Made by a program: the position numbers and the translations under genes. This document shows, one piece after another, positions 33,884 through 45,800 of a DNA stretch of 64,000 bases. Each line of letters starts with the position of its first letter. The first letter of the stretch is position 1. Source of the stretch: Salarias fasciatus. Taxonomy: Eukaryota > Chordata > Actinopteri > Blenniiformes > Blenniidae. The stretch is from NCBI RefSeq assembly GCF_902148845.1, contig NC_043763.1, forward strand, positions 20,900,454 to 20,964,453, given 5' to 3'. The notes under the pieces are model-generated. The model was given only the letters and a program-made list of their open reading frames with translations. It did not search any database and was not told the DNA's origin.

Positions 33884-34768
33884 CTAGTTGTAAAAACATG
33901 GAAAGCAGCCACAGAACATCTTTTTGAAGGGGTTGTTCTTATCCGATGCGGTGGCTCTCTCCAGCTTAAAAATGCCCTCTTGAACGGCCCCTTCAGTGTT
34001 TTGGACATTTTTCTGGATGTTTTCGATCACGGAGCCCTGCTCCTCTACGAGCACAGCCACGTCCAGAAACAGCTCCTGGATCCCCTGGATCCTCTTCTCC
34101 AGGTCCCGGATCTCCTCGTGTCGGCTCTTGATCTGCTGGAGGGCGGAGTGGGCAGTCTTCCCCGTCGAATGGACGCTGAACACCGTTATTTCCTCCTCCT
34201 CCTCCATCATCCTCTCCAGGTCCTGCCTGCTGACGTCCCTGCCCACCACCTCCATGTGCCTCTGGATCTGCCGCTTGCAGGCTTCCCTGTGGCCCATCTC
34301 TGCGTCGTTGTAGCTGACCATCACCTCCCGGAGGGCGTTGCTGAGGCACTGGTACTGCGTTCTGGCGATGCGCGCTGCGGGGTCAGAGCTGCCACGCTCC
34401 GACTCCAGCTCCCCCTTCAAGTCATTCAGCATGTGCAGTCGGTGCAGCACGGCCTCCGCTCTGCGCTTGATATCAGTCCCGATGGCGTTGGAGTCTCGCT
34501 TTGTCGCGGCGGCGGCGGCGGCGTACGAGGTCTTGTTCAAAGCCTGGTAGTTCACGTCCTTCAGCTCACTGATGTCGTTCTGGATCTGCTGGATCTGCAG
34601 GCGGATCTGCTGGGCTTCCTGCAGGACTCCATCCAGATGTGGCTCGGCGCTCGACGCTGCAGCTTCACATCCAGCTGCTTCACCCTGCGTCCCGTTGTCC
34701 AGGTCCACCGTGCTGAAGCCCTCGGTGTCAATCTGCACTCGATGCAGGTGACTCAGTCTGTCCCTCAT
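33884..34768 (-). CDS. stx11b.2: Syntaxin-11-like, diverged tandem copy, intronless CDS
   Basis: A 294-residue Qa SNARE of the syntaxin-11 type, starting MRDRLSHLHRVQ directly after a - strand acceptor (TTCTTTTCAG, AC, ATG). It keeps KRDSNAIGTDIK, the RQIQRHMEVVGRDVSRQDLE region and a SNARE motif with zero-layer Gln in LVEEQGSVIENI. It is clearly more diverged from human STX11 than its neighbour. It has six alanines (SYAAAAAATKRDSN, GCC repeats on the coding strand), an acidic EEEEE insertion and a tail FCGCFPCFYN with three cysteines where the neighbour has six. It lies 2.4 kb upstream of the conserved copy on the same strand, the arrangement of zebrafish stx11b.1/b.2. The 333-codon + strand frame over it is a shadow. 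Confidence 0.9.
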   Translation of the reverse strand: MRDRLSHLHRVQIDTEGFSTVDLDNGTQGEAAGCEAAASSAEPHLDGVLQEAQQIRLQIQQIQNDISELKDVNYQALNKTSYAAAAAATKRDSNAIGTDIKRRAEAVLHRLHMLNDLKGELESERGSSDPAARIARTQYQCLSNALREVMVSYNDAEMGHREACKRQIQRHMEVVGRDVSRQDLERMMEEEEEITVFSVHSTGKTAHSALQQIKSRHEEIRDLEKRIQGIQELFLDVAVLVEEQGSVIENIQKNVQNTEGAVQEGIFKLERATASDKNNPFKKMFCGCFPCFYN

Positions 34769-36623
34769 GTCTGAAAAGAAACAAAAGACAGCAGAGTCAC
34801 ATTTTCACACTTTAAGCGTGCAAAAATATATTCATCATGAGAATGACATGAAGATGGTTTGAACTGGAAAAAACTGAAAAAAATTTGTTTATAACCAAAA
34901 AGGCATAACAAAGTGTGGATAATAAAGTGTTTTCGTTCATATTCAATTCGTTTTACAACTGGATCATCCATTTCACACAAGCTCTTTCAGTGGTTTGCCA
35001 GCAGGTTATAACTTATTAGAATACAAAAAAGATTTAGAATAATTCTTGTGAATATGTTTCTCAACAAAGTTACGAGCCAGAAAACAGTGAGCTCAAAAAT
35101 CATGTGTGCTAGGTTCAATACACTTCACTTTTAACATTATTTTATGGCACTTTAAATCCTGAAAACATATGAAAAGGGTTCATAAAGAGAAAGAGAGGAA
35201 AGAACATCGTATACATAACTGTAGGACTTTATATTGTGCACTATAACTTATCTACTTTAATCTTTCAATGCAATGAATTTCTTGCACATCTTGTTTGAAG
35301 CCTTAAAAGGGTCACAATAAAAAATTGAAGTCATTCTACTGTTGTGTACATTGAGAGCAGTGTTCAGTCAACACCATTGTCACATAGTTTTCAGAGTTTG
35401 TGTAGTTTTCTCAACGCAACTGTCGCATGCTAAACATCTTAACTTCAACTACAATCTGTCAGAGGTTTGTTACACTTTTATATGGGTGAAGAGTGAAGCT
35501 GGGTAGCGTTGGGTGTATAAACTGTGCACCTGCCTCAGAACCACAGGCTTTGTTTTGGTACCTGTTCTTCAGTGACTCAATACACCATCTTGTGGTGAAA
35601 ACCTATATTACATGACCGAACAAACGGGCCCACTGGATGACAGTCTGGATGGATTCTGCTTGTTAAAGTAATAAAAAGCTGAAAAATTGCCATTCTTATT
35701 GCATTGACCGAAGGCAACAGGCCTAAACTGAGCTTACTACCTGTTCTCTCTCAAAGCCTGAGATTCCACTTCACAGCCTTTGTGTTTAAAAATGGTGCCG
35801 GCATTTTCCAAGTTTCCAGTATCGAGTAATCTTAGATGAATGCTGCTGACCCACATGGACGTTTAATCTTCCTCAGGACTCGCCGGACAAGTTCCCAAAC
35901 AGTGAAGTGCAGAGTAAAGGTAATTGAGCTTGGAATTAAAGTAAAAAAAAAAAAATTAAACCAGCAACCTTCCTGTCACAATCTCTCTTGTCAAACCTCC
36001 AAGAATCTGAAACAGTGGATGTGCTCAGTAGCGACCTTTCATGTTAAAAGACTGTATGGTGTGAATCATTCTTAAAATTGTGGAAAAATGCAGTAACTGT
36101 AAAACACTCCTTGATGTACGGTTACATGAGTATCAACAAATCATTCCTTTCATCACTAATTTATACAATACATGACTTAATGCTCATTTTTGATCATTTG
36201 TGACACATTTTTCCATGTTTTTAACGGCAAAAATACTTAAAAAGAGGTTTTTACAACTGCATTGTTAATGCCACTTCACTCAAACTTCAATCACACAGCA
36301 TAACATGCATAATAAGAATAATCTAAATTATTGTTCATTACTTATATGTGCATTTTTGTTACCTTTAGATGTAGTGCAGATTGTTTTTTTGTCCTCTTTA
36401 GTTCATCAAGCAAAGGGTGGCCGAGTCCGGTAAGTGTGAGCGCTGAATGAGTTTCCAGACATGATAACCATCGTCTCACCTGTGACAGAGGAAAAGTTCT
36501 CCGAAACAAAACTTTCTGCATTCCTCTTGTGTCACATGAAGGTAAACTGTGACGTACAGAACAATAAAGCCTCGACCCTTCAGGTTTCAGCATAAAGGTG
36601 ACGGATTTGTTGGTGTTTACATT

Positions 36624-36831
36624 GGGGCAGCTGTGGTTTATTTGGTGGAGGGCGTCATCTCAGCTTCTTTGAGGTTCAATCCCAAATCTCGTCCTGTCCA
36701 TGTGTCAAAATGTTCATGAGAAAGACTCTGAACTGCTTCTTTAGAAGTCAAACTCCTTGCATGGCAGCGGACTACACCAGTGAGTGAGTGAATGGGTGAA
36801 TGTATGAACAGTGTTTCTATCGGTTATAAAC
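36624..36831 (+). repeat. tRNA-derived SINE (percomorph type)
   Basis: It begins GGGGCAGCTGTGGTTTATTT with a box A-like GGTGGAGGGCG, and box B GGTTCAATCCC at 36673-36683. It continues with GTCCATGTGTCAAAATGTTC and GGCAGCGGACTACACCAGTG, the body of a SINE that is very common in percomorph fish. The copy is moderately diverged. Confidence 0.65.
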
Positions 36832-38473
36832 ACATTTTCCTGTCATGAAACAGATTTCTGCGTTCCTCGTGTGTCGACATGACAGAGAAGCGTTATGAAG
36901 GACTGCGGTGATCATGTTGAGCAATCTTCAAGATAAAATCATGACCAGAAGCAACTGACGCTCCACCAGAAGCAAAAATTAAAAAAAAAAAGAAGAAGTA
37001 TTTCAGATATGTTATCTTCAACAAGGGCGTGACTGAAACATTCAGAAATTATCTTCACCCATCATAGTCTGACATTTTTTACTGCAAGTGTCTGAACTGG
37101 ACCGAGGATATACAAAGGGAAACCATCAAGCGGTCGTCAGTCATGCAGCCAGGAAAAGAGGATGAAGTATTTTTGAACAGATGATCAGTTGACTCGTAGG
37201 CGACTGACTGATGGAGTTATTTCCACAGGCCACAGAGGAGGCGTGTTCATGATTAGTCATTTCCATCAAGGTCTTTGAGTTTGAGTCACTCTGGCCTTGT
37301 TTCCTAAAGTTGTTTTTTTTTTGTTTGTTTGTTTTTTGGTTGTCATTCAGCTGTAGTGATCTGAGACTTAATTCTTGCAGGTAGAAAATTGCATATAAAG
37401 TCATTTAAGACTACAATTCCTCCTGGCTACTCCACAGTGAGGTAGGCTACACAGAAAGAGTGTTTACAGCATCAACAGACTGATACCAAAGTGACTCAAC
37501 CCTGCCACCAACTGATGTACTACTTAAATTTAACAGTGTTCCTTTAAATCACACATCATTTTCTCATATAATTTACACTGTTGTGTTCCAGTTAATTGAT
37601 TCAAACCTGCATATTTGCAGTCGATTTACTGTGTGATCTTGTCAATATAGTTTTTTTATATATATATATTTGTATTTGTTGCAAATTTTCATCAGCATTA
37701 GTCTATTAAATATATCAATGCATCATAAGTTCTCGGAGAAGCTGTAGCTGTGAGATTTGTTCTCAAAGACAGTCTGTTCTTGGAGGTTTTGTTGTGGTTC
37801 ATATTTCCAGGTCAATCACTTCTGTCCTGTCTTCTTTTTTGAAAGCATTTTCATGACTTGTCCCTGCAGCATAGTTTCCTGTACGAATCAATTCATCCAC
37901 TAATATGACTTCTTGAATGTTGGTGAGTCTGTTCTCAGAATATAACAGAGAAAGGAACCAGAACATTCAATATCAGCCGTGAAATGTAAGACTTCAAGAG
38001 ATTATCCAGCACAAAGTAGCCTGTCGTTCATATCAAATGACATTTACAAACTCATCTCTTGCACAACAAGTTGTAGCCATTTAATAAATCTAATCTTTCC
38101 GATTAACTTTTTTTCTTCTTCAGTTTCCTGTTGCTTACTTCTACTTTGTATCATCTGGCTCTTGCTGACTTGTTTTTTTTCTTCTTCTTCTTTTCATTTG
38201 CAATCTCTTTATCAGGAATGTAAAATCAGGTCATGTCATGTGAGGCTTCCTGCCGTGTCTTTTTTATTAAAACCTCTGATGGTTTTGAAAGTCATTGTAG
38301 CTAAAAGCCGTCTGCCACATGTTTTTGTTCTGACTCATTGTATCTCTATAAATACTTTTTTTTTTTAAATCTCACTTCCATTATTTACATCTCTGTTGAA
38401 TAATCTTCATGCAGAGACAACAATTTGTTTCATATGTCTGAAACTGTTTAGGACTTTTGATTACTGTACACTG

Positions 38474-38531
38474 AGTTTTATTTATTCATTTATTCATTCA
38501 TTTATTTATTTATTTATTTATTTATTTATTT
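38474..38531. repeat. (TTTA)n microsatellite
   Basis: A TTTA/TTCA tetranucleotide run; the last part is uninterrupted TTTA. Confidence 0.85.
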
Positions 38532-38759
38532 GGTGCATGGGCTTCCTCTTGGTGTTTTATGTTTCAGTTCGGTTCATAATCTGCCTCTTTTGTTTCTTTC
38601 CTTGTTATACGTGTGACTCTCCTGCAGAATTTTTGGTGGCGGATTTAATGGTCGATACTGTACTAGTAGCAGCTAGTAATGGTAGTTATAGTAGTAGTAG
38701 TGGTGGTAGTAATAATTTTAGTTTCTGTAGTAATTCTTTTATTTTGAATAGGAGAATAT

Positions 38760-39071
38760 CCGCGTGTGATTGGTGCGTTCCTCCGTGACGTCACACCGGA
38801 AGTAGCCACGCAAGCGACTGGAATCACAACATTAGATCTAAAGTCTCTGAACTCTGAATCGTATTGCTTAATTGTACCCGCTTAAATTGAGGTTTTGTGA
38901 CGGCAGCGGCTTCAACCAGTCTCGGAGACGCAGCGTTTGCAGAAAAGCTGAAATAATTTCCGCGCAGTGTTTTAAAAGCATGCCGTTTGCCGCTATGAGG
39001 GCTAAGCACCAGCAGCAGCTAGCGTTAGCTGGCAAATGGCTGCTGGGCTGTGATGTCTGTCACTGGACCAA
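38760..39071 (+). promoter_or_regulatory. rnf145 promoter and non-coding first exon
   Basis: Three classic promoter-proximal motifs cluster within 35 bases: ATTGG (NF-Y box) at 38769-38773, TGACGTCA (CRE) at 38786-38793 and CCGGAAGT (ETS) at 38796-38803. A first exon probably starts just downstream and ends at the strong donor CCAA/GTAAGT after 39071. The exon contains an ATG at 38980 whose frame meets a stop at the splice junction with the next exon, so it is an upstream ORF. Confidence 0.6.
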
Positions 39072-39720
39072 GTAAGTCACTTTACTCTCTCAAGTTACTT
39101 CTAAAGCTTTGGGATTCATGCACAATGCCAGTTATGCATCTGTGTGACCGGAAAATGGTCCACGAAACGATAAATGCGCAGCTGAGAACCGATGAGGTTG
39201 CAATTAGGGAAGACGAGAGAGACCTGTGCATGCTATTTAGTTACTCAGGAAAGTCAGGTGAAAATAATGAATTACAAATACTTTACTTTCTCAAATGATA
39301 TTGTGGGTTCTTCTTATTTACTGCATTATTAGCTATGATTTACACCATGTTAACTGCATCTCATTGTCCACAGCTAACTAACCTAGAATATAGTCACAAT
39401 AATATGATTCTGTTGTTTATATTTGTTGTCTTTTCTCCAGCTTTGAGTGAGGTAACATACAAAATAATTAATAAACCCTTAAAATTAAGGTCATTTTTCT
39501 CCCATAAACTAAAAGTTGTGTCAAAAATTCATCTTACTTTTTAAACTTTGTTGTTTTATATTATTGACTGTTAATCTGAGTAGTTCACTTTGGAAGTTTT
39601 CTTTACTTTTTCAGAAAGGTTACCATTGAAGCAATAGAACATTTGTGAGTGGGTAATTCAAGCAATATATAAAAGCAGTGGTAATTAAGCGACTCACTTG
39701 TGGATTTTTGTGTTTTTCAG

Positions 39721-39789
39721 ATGACAAGATGCGCCAGTGTTGAAGCTGCTGTGAGCTGTAAAATGAAGCCATTTGCTGACAGCATGTGA
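39721..39789 (+). promoter_or_regulatory. Upstream ORF in rnf145 5' leader
   Basis: The exon that holds the rnf145 start begins, right after the acceptor TTTTTCAG, with ATGACAAGATGC and stays open for 22 codons to a TGA at 39787-39789, 67 bases before the main ATG. It could dampen translation of rnf145. Whether it is translated is unknown. Confidence 0.4.
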
Positions 39790-39856
39790 CCGTCGAGCTC
39801 CCTCTCACGCTTTCTTTTTGTCTACTGACCAAAAACAAAAGTTGGTTTCAGCCACG

Positions 39857-42800
39857 ATGCCTCGCCTGGAAGAGTTGGCCAACGTTGCCCTCAGGGTGCC
39901 AAACATACTGGTTCTGGACCTCCTCTATAAATGTGACATTGACAGTCTAACAGTGCATCTCAAGGCCAAAAACGAAGACATGCTCTTCAAATACAAATAT
40001 GTTCTCTGGAACATGTATTACCTTGGTGAGTAGAAACGTGATGAAATGTTACAGGAAAAAGTTTTGTCCATCATTTGACCGAATCATAACAAATTACTAC
40101 TCGAAAACACTAACCAAATCTGTTTGGTAGATTTTTCATTTGTTGTAATTATCTATGGTTTTTCTTCTCTGACTGCAATGTTACCATAAATTTCTTAACA
40201 AAAACTCATGTGAAGTTTGAAATTACTTTAATGAAATTTGTAGTTTAAAACTGATTGTGATCATGTAAGCCAGTAGAAGCCATGATCAACTGGTATTGTG
40301 GTGGAATGTAGTCGTTTTCATCCAATACAATCAATTATACTGTTTATCACATCTGAATATTCGCCAGATTGTAGTGACTATGTATGTATTGATTAGGTTT
40401 ATCTTTGCACTTTAGCACAGTAAGAAATTCATAATGTACATTTTTCTTTCAGGTCATCTGATAAACTTGGTGGTGTTGGTTCTGCCGCTGAGACACATTG
40501 TGACGCTCTACCTCCACATCCTCGCTGCCCTCCTTCTTTACATGGGACATCAGATCTCCAAGTGAGAATCTTTAGAAGGACTTCACATTCTGAACGTGAA
40601 GATTTATTGATCCTCCATCTTTTTACACACTCTCTTCAAAAATATTTCATTTTCGGAGTGCTTCATTGTGTGTTCATGAGATTACAAGGTTGTTGTCTTT
40701 ACTGGTCGAAGCTGAAACTGAAGCATCTAAATAGAAACAGATTACAAAACTGATGATAGATGTCTAAATAAATAATGTTCTCCATTCAGGAAGGATTGCA
40801 TTTTCAGAGATGTGTTTAAATATATGAAAAGATAAGCCAAGTCAAATCTTATTTCAACTCGTCATTTATGATTGAAAACTGAGCTTCATCATGTTTTTCA
40901 CCATAAAAGAATATATTGTCAACATCTGTTGTCTACGTAAAAGCAAAGCCATAACTCATTTTAGATTCTTTTATTCAGGTAATATTTTTATATAAAGGCT
41001 ACTGATGTTACAGCTCCACCAAATATTATTTTAGCCTTTTAATTTGTTCGCTTTACCCTTCAATGTAGCATTATAAAAGACAACAGTGTTGAATTAGAAA
41101 AATATCATGCAGGGAAAAGGTTTCTCACTGACATGAGGATTTTTACATCAATGAAGTTAAAATTGAAACTTAAAACTACTTTAATTTATTTTTGAATGGG
41201 ATTATAAGTGTTGTCTTCCTCTCTGTTTTGCAGGGATTACGTACGAGAGGAGCTGCAGTACGGCTATGAAGGAGCAGTGTACCGTGACTCTGTAGCTTTC
41301 AACAGATTAGTCTCTGCCATGACGAGTGAGTCCCACATCACACCTGTGCAAATAATTACCTTTCAGTCTTTATTCTAAAAACACTTTTTGAGGCCAGATT
41401 TTTTTTCATACTTCTTATAAGAGCCTCCCTATCCCTTTATTTCTATTTTCTATTGTAAAACTTAGAAAAACAAAACTCTGCAGTGTGTATGTTGCCATGA
41501 TCCCCCTTCATTTCAGCCTTTAGATTTAGAGAATTACAACACTGCCAAAAAATATCACTGAAAAGAAAGAAAAATTATCCTTGCATCCACTGAAATTAAT
41601 TAATTGCTTGATTAGCTGCTGATTGTGTATTAGGAGTTTACTTAAGTTTTAATATTTTGTCTTAATAAGATATTACAGCTTATTGAAATAGAAAAGAACA
41701 GCAGGTTTTTACTCATTATCTCACATATTAGGTGTAAGATGGAATGAAATCCACCTCAGATGTTTGTTTTTCCTGCTTTAAATAACAAAGCTTCAGCTTG
41801 AATGAACATCGTGTGGTGAAATCAGTCATGTTCTGTCTAATCTGAGGTTTCCGTATGTTCCCACCACAGGTCAGATTATTCTCAGCACCCTGTGTGCCTT
41901 CCTGATGAAGACCAGAAAGGTGTGGTTGTTCTCGGTCCACATGCTCCCCCTGCTGGCCCGACTCTGCGCTGCTTCTCACGCCACGCTGCTCACCGTCAAC
42001 ACTTTCTCCATGGGCCTGACGGGAGCCGGCATCGCCCTCTTCCTCCTCTCCAATCTCTTTGTGCCATATCGACTCGCAAGGGCTGCCTACTCGGAGCTGC
42101 TTCACCTGGAGGTGCCGCACCTTTTCTCTGACATTTAATAAGATTAGCCATTCAGAGGGGAAATAAAGCATTGAGGAAGTGAGAGTTTAATGAGGTTCTT
42201 GCTTTGCAAAATCGAACAGGGTTCACTGTGAAACAAAACAAGCACAGCACTCAGTGCCCATAGATGCAAAATGCAGGCTTTAACAGGTCTGGTTTTATGA
42301 ACGCCGTTGAGCCACGGCTTTCCGTTGAGCTCTGGTTTTTCTTCAACTAACATGTTTTTCAGAGTTTTCACTTCAGAGATTTAAATTTTTTAGTTCATTG
42401 AGCTTTTGTTAATAATTTGTCTGTTATTGATGCTATTAATCTAAGATGAACTCAGATTTTTCCGTTTTGTCTGTACAGCTGTAATATATTAACTAAAAGA
42501 TAAGTCCTTATTTGTCCCAAAATGGGGACATTTGCATTCGAAGCACTGAGCTGACAGTGAGAAAAGATTAGCAAAAAAACAGGAGGAATGATTAAAAAAA
42601 TATTACCAATTTCAATAATATAAAGACAAGGTAAGGCTTCAACCAATTTTTATTGTAATAATTATAATAAGAGACAAAAATCTGATTTTAGATTTTAGTT
42701 TGAGATACTGTATTTCAGGATTTACAAGCAAAAGATATATAGATAAAGCAGTTATGGGTAAAATAAATCGATCGATGGTGAAGAGTGAAGGCCAATAGGA

Positions 42801-45800
42801 TGATCGGTCCTGGTTTTCCTCCTCCAGGTGATCGAGCTCTACAGGCTTCTGGCTGTGGGAATCTCTCTGTGGAACCAGTTTGCCGTCCCAGTGCTCTTCA
42901 GTGTCTTCTGGTTCGTTCTGTTCATCGTTCAGCTGTGCTCTGACACCTTGTCCGCCGGCTCCTCTGCAGTCCATCAGGGAATCATGTTCTTCCTGCTCAC
43001 AAGGTGTCGCGATTATATGTTTTTATCTATTTCTTTGGTTCTTGGTGTGCTGCATATTTGTTTTCCATAATAAGGCTAACCCGTGCTTGAACTCCTGCAG
43101 TGTCTCTGAATGTTGTGCCACGCCGTACTCTCTTCTGGGCCTGACCTTCGTGGTCTCCTATCTCGCTCTCGGTCTGCTCAACCTATGCAAGTTCTACCTG
43201 GGAGGTTACGCCGCCATTCAGAATGAGAACGTCATGCACAGGTAGGACGCTGGCTATTCTTCGCCATTTATGTTACACCGCTAATGCAGGTTAGAACAAT
43301 TTAAAGTGATGGCGACGAGAGGGAAAAAGCAAGTAAGGACAGGAAAGCTTGTGTTATTGGAATAAATTAGAATGAGATGACTAAATGGCCTTATTTATTT
43401 ATTTTTTGTTGAAGCTAGGTGCTCTCTTTGTTGAAGTCAACAGAGTTGTATCACACACACTGTTGGAGTCCGAGCTAAATTACCCAGAAACCCTGCTGAT
43501 TTGGGCTATATACAGGCTCTCACAGACTTCAGCAGCCTCAGTTTGTTACTTGCCTCACTGTACAATGTAGATTTGGTAAACTCAGGTGCGACGTTATGTT
43601 TGACTGTCCGATGTTGCTCTGGCTCAGAGGTGATGTCGACCTTAATGTAGTTAAAACAACAACATGTACACAAGCAATGCCATCAGAGAAGAAATAAAGC
43701 GAACCAAAGACGAGCCCTGTTGGTCAAGTAGCGTTTACTTTTAACATCTGGAGCAGGAGTCACACTGTATGATGCAGTGTTACTTTTCTGAAACCGTGGT
43801 CACAAGACAGAGACGTCAGCCATCCTTAGACCCATCTTACTGGACAAAATAAGATCTCAAAAAACCCAAAATATGACTTATGACCTAATTGCAAATCAAA
43901 GTCCTGCTCCAATACATTCTCGGTTTGAGTGACCATTTTATTACTTCATATCGAGATAAAGTTTTGGACCTTGAAGAAGTTCCAAGTATAACTCGGTGTA
44001 ATGTCCTGATACTAGTAAAGATTAAACCTCCTCAACCTTCCACCCTGTGTCCAGAGGGGTGACCGAGGGCGTCACTCTGCTCCTGCTCGCCCTGCAGACG
44101 GGCCTGTTGGACATGCAGGCCCTGCAGCGCACCTTCCTCCTCAGCATCATCCTCTTCATCGTGGTGACTTCAACCCTGCAGTCCATGATCGAAATAACGG
44201 ATCCTGTCATTCTGTCCCTGGGCGCATCTCGGAACAGGTACCAGCAGCAACCGGGAATTTCTGTGTGATCAGATAGAATCTGTGTTTGATTTTGTTTTGT
44301 TTTTTTTTAATCTGTCTTCTTTCAGGAGTCTGTGGAAACATTTCCGAGGCCTCAGCATGTGTCTGCTTCTGCTGGTTTTCCCAGTTTTCATGGCTTATAA
44401 GATCTCGCAGTTCTTCCTCATGGACTTCTGGCTCCTCATATTGGTTTCCAGCTGCATGTTGACCTCTCTTCAGGTGAGAACAGCCCTGAGAGTGCTTGAA
44501 CTGGGCTCCTGTTTGTCGCTTAGGTTGAAGTTTGGAAGACTTTGGCTCCCTCTAGTGGAAGAAAACTGAAACGTTTTAAAGCCATCATCTCTGTTATAAT
44601 CTCATTATTTCTTATTTTTGGGGAGAAATAAATGTGCTTTATGTTTTCATCCTCTTCCTAGGTTACAGGCACCATGCTGATCTACTCCCTCTTCATGGTG
44701 GAGCTGTTCCGCAGCAACCCCATCGAGAGCCTGGACGAAATCATCTACTGGGTGAACGCCGTCAGCCGGGTGCTGGAGTTCGTGGTGGCGCTGTGCGTGG
44801 TGGCCTACGGCACGTGGGAGTCGCTGTTCGGGGAGTGGAGCTGGATGGGCGCCTCGGTCATCATCATCCACTCGTACTTCAACGTGTGGCTCCGGGCGCA
44901 GTCCGGCTGGAGAAGCTTCCTGCTCCGGCAGGAAGCGGCCAAGAAAATCAACTCGCTGCCCAGAGCCACGGAGCGGCAGCTGCAGGAGCTCAACGACGTG
45001 TGCGCCATCTGTTTCCAGGTCAGTCGCCCCGACACCGGCTGAAGCAGTGCAATGTGGCTCAGAGTCAAAAACAGAAATTTAAGTTTATTTTTATGGCACT
45101 GTCATATGAAATTCAAATGCTTCATTAAAATCATACAAACAAAAGTAAAAGAGCAAATTCAGGCAATTAAAACAGGAGATTAAAAAAAATCATCTAAAAT
45201 GGGATAGGAAAATAGGAAAAAGACTAATTTAGATATGACTCTCAACTTCCAGGGCCATTAACTACAGAGGGGATCAGGGTTTTACCTTTGTGACTGCGGT
45301 TCAGTATTGGTGTTATAACTGTATAAAGCTTGGGGTTAGTGGCTAATGTGCTCATCTCACAGCAAGAATGTCCCTCGACATTTTCCAGTAACTCACAGCT
45401 CAGTGTGACATTATAGCCCCTTGATATTTTCTCCATTATCATCTGTTAAAGCATCAAAGTAATAAATCACATTTTCACCATTCACCTGGAGAGTAGCTGC
45501 TGTTCGCCACCAGCTCAAAGTCAGGTGGAATGAAAAAAAAAATGTGGTGTTCCTTCATTTACAACTGTCTAGTTTAGAGAAGAGGATGATTGTAGCATAT
45601 TTGGACTAATAAATCTATACAGGCGGACTTCTTCCGCAACAAACTGTGAAAAATGCTGGGGTGTGAAAATAAACAATGAGATTCAAGATGGCAGGCAGGT
45701 TTTGCACTGAAACTGTCTCTGAATCATCTCGTTTTTTTGTTTTTTTTTTTAATTGCCAGTGGAGAATACAGAATTAATAAGCTGCTTCACTACTTCATCC

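Larger units (their letters stand above)
34769..38760. other. Intergenic region between stx11 pair and rnf145
   Basis: No coding exon is recognised. A non-coding first exon and promoter of the diverged stx11 copy should lie here but cannot be placed. Contents seen are a SINE at 36624-36831, a (TTTA)n microsatellite near 38474-38531 and AGT triplet repeats near 38688-38720. Confidence 0.45.

Noticed and set aside
33884-34768. Loss of the zero-layer Gln in the diverged syntaxin (LFLD against LFFQ)
   Set aside because: Alignment with syntaxin-1 shows the zero-layer Gln is the later one in LVEEQG, which both copies keep.
33773-34774. 333-codon + strand frame, the longest in the window
   Set aside because: Antisense shadow of the diverged stx11 copy; no homology, and codon pattern follows the opposite strand.
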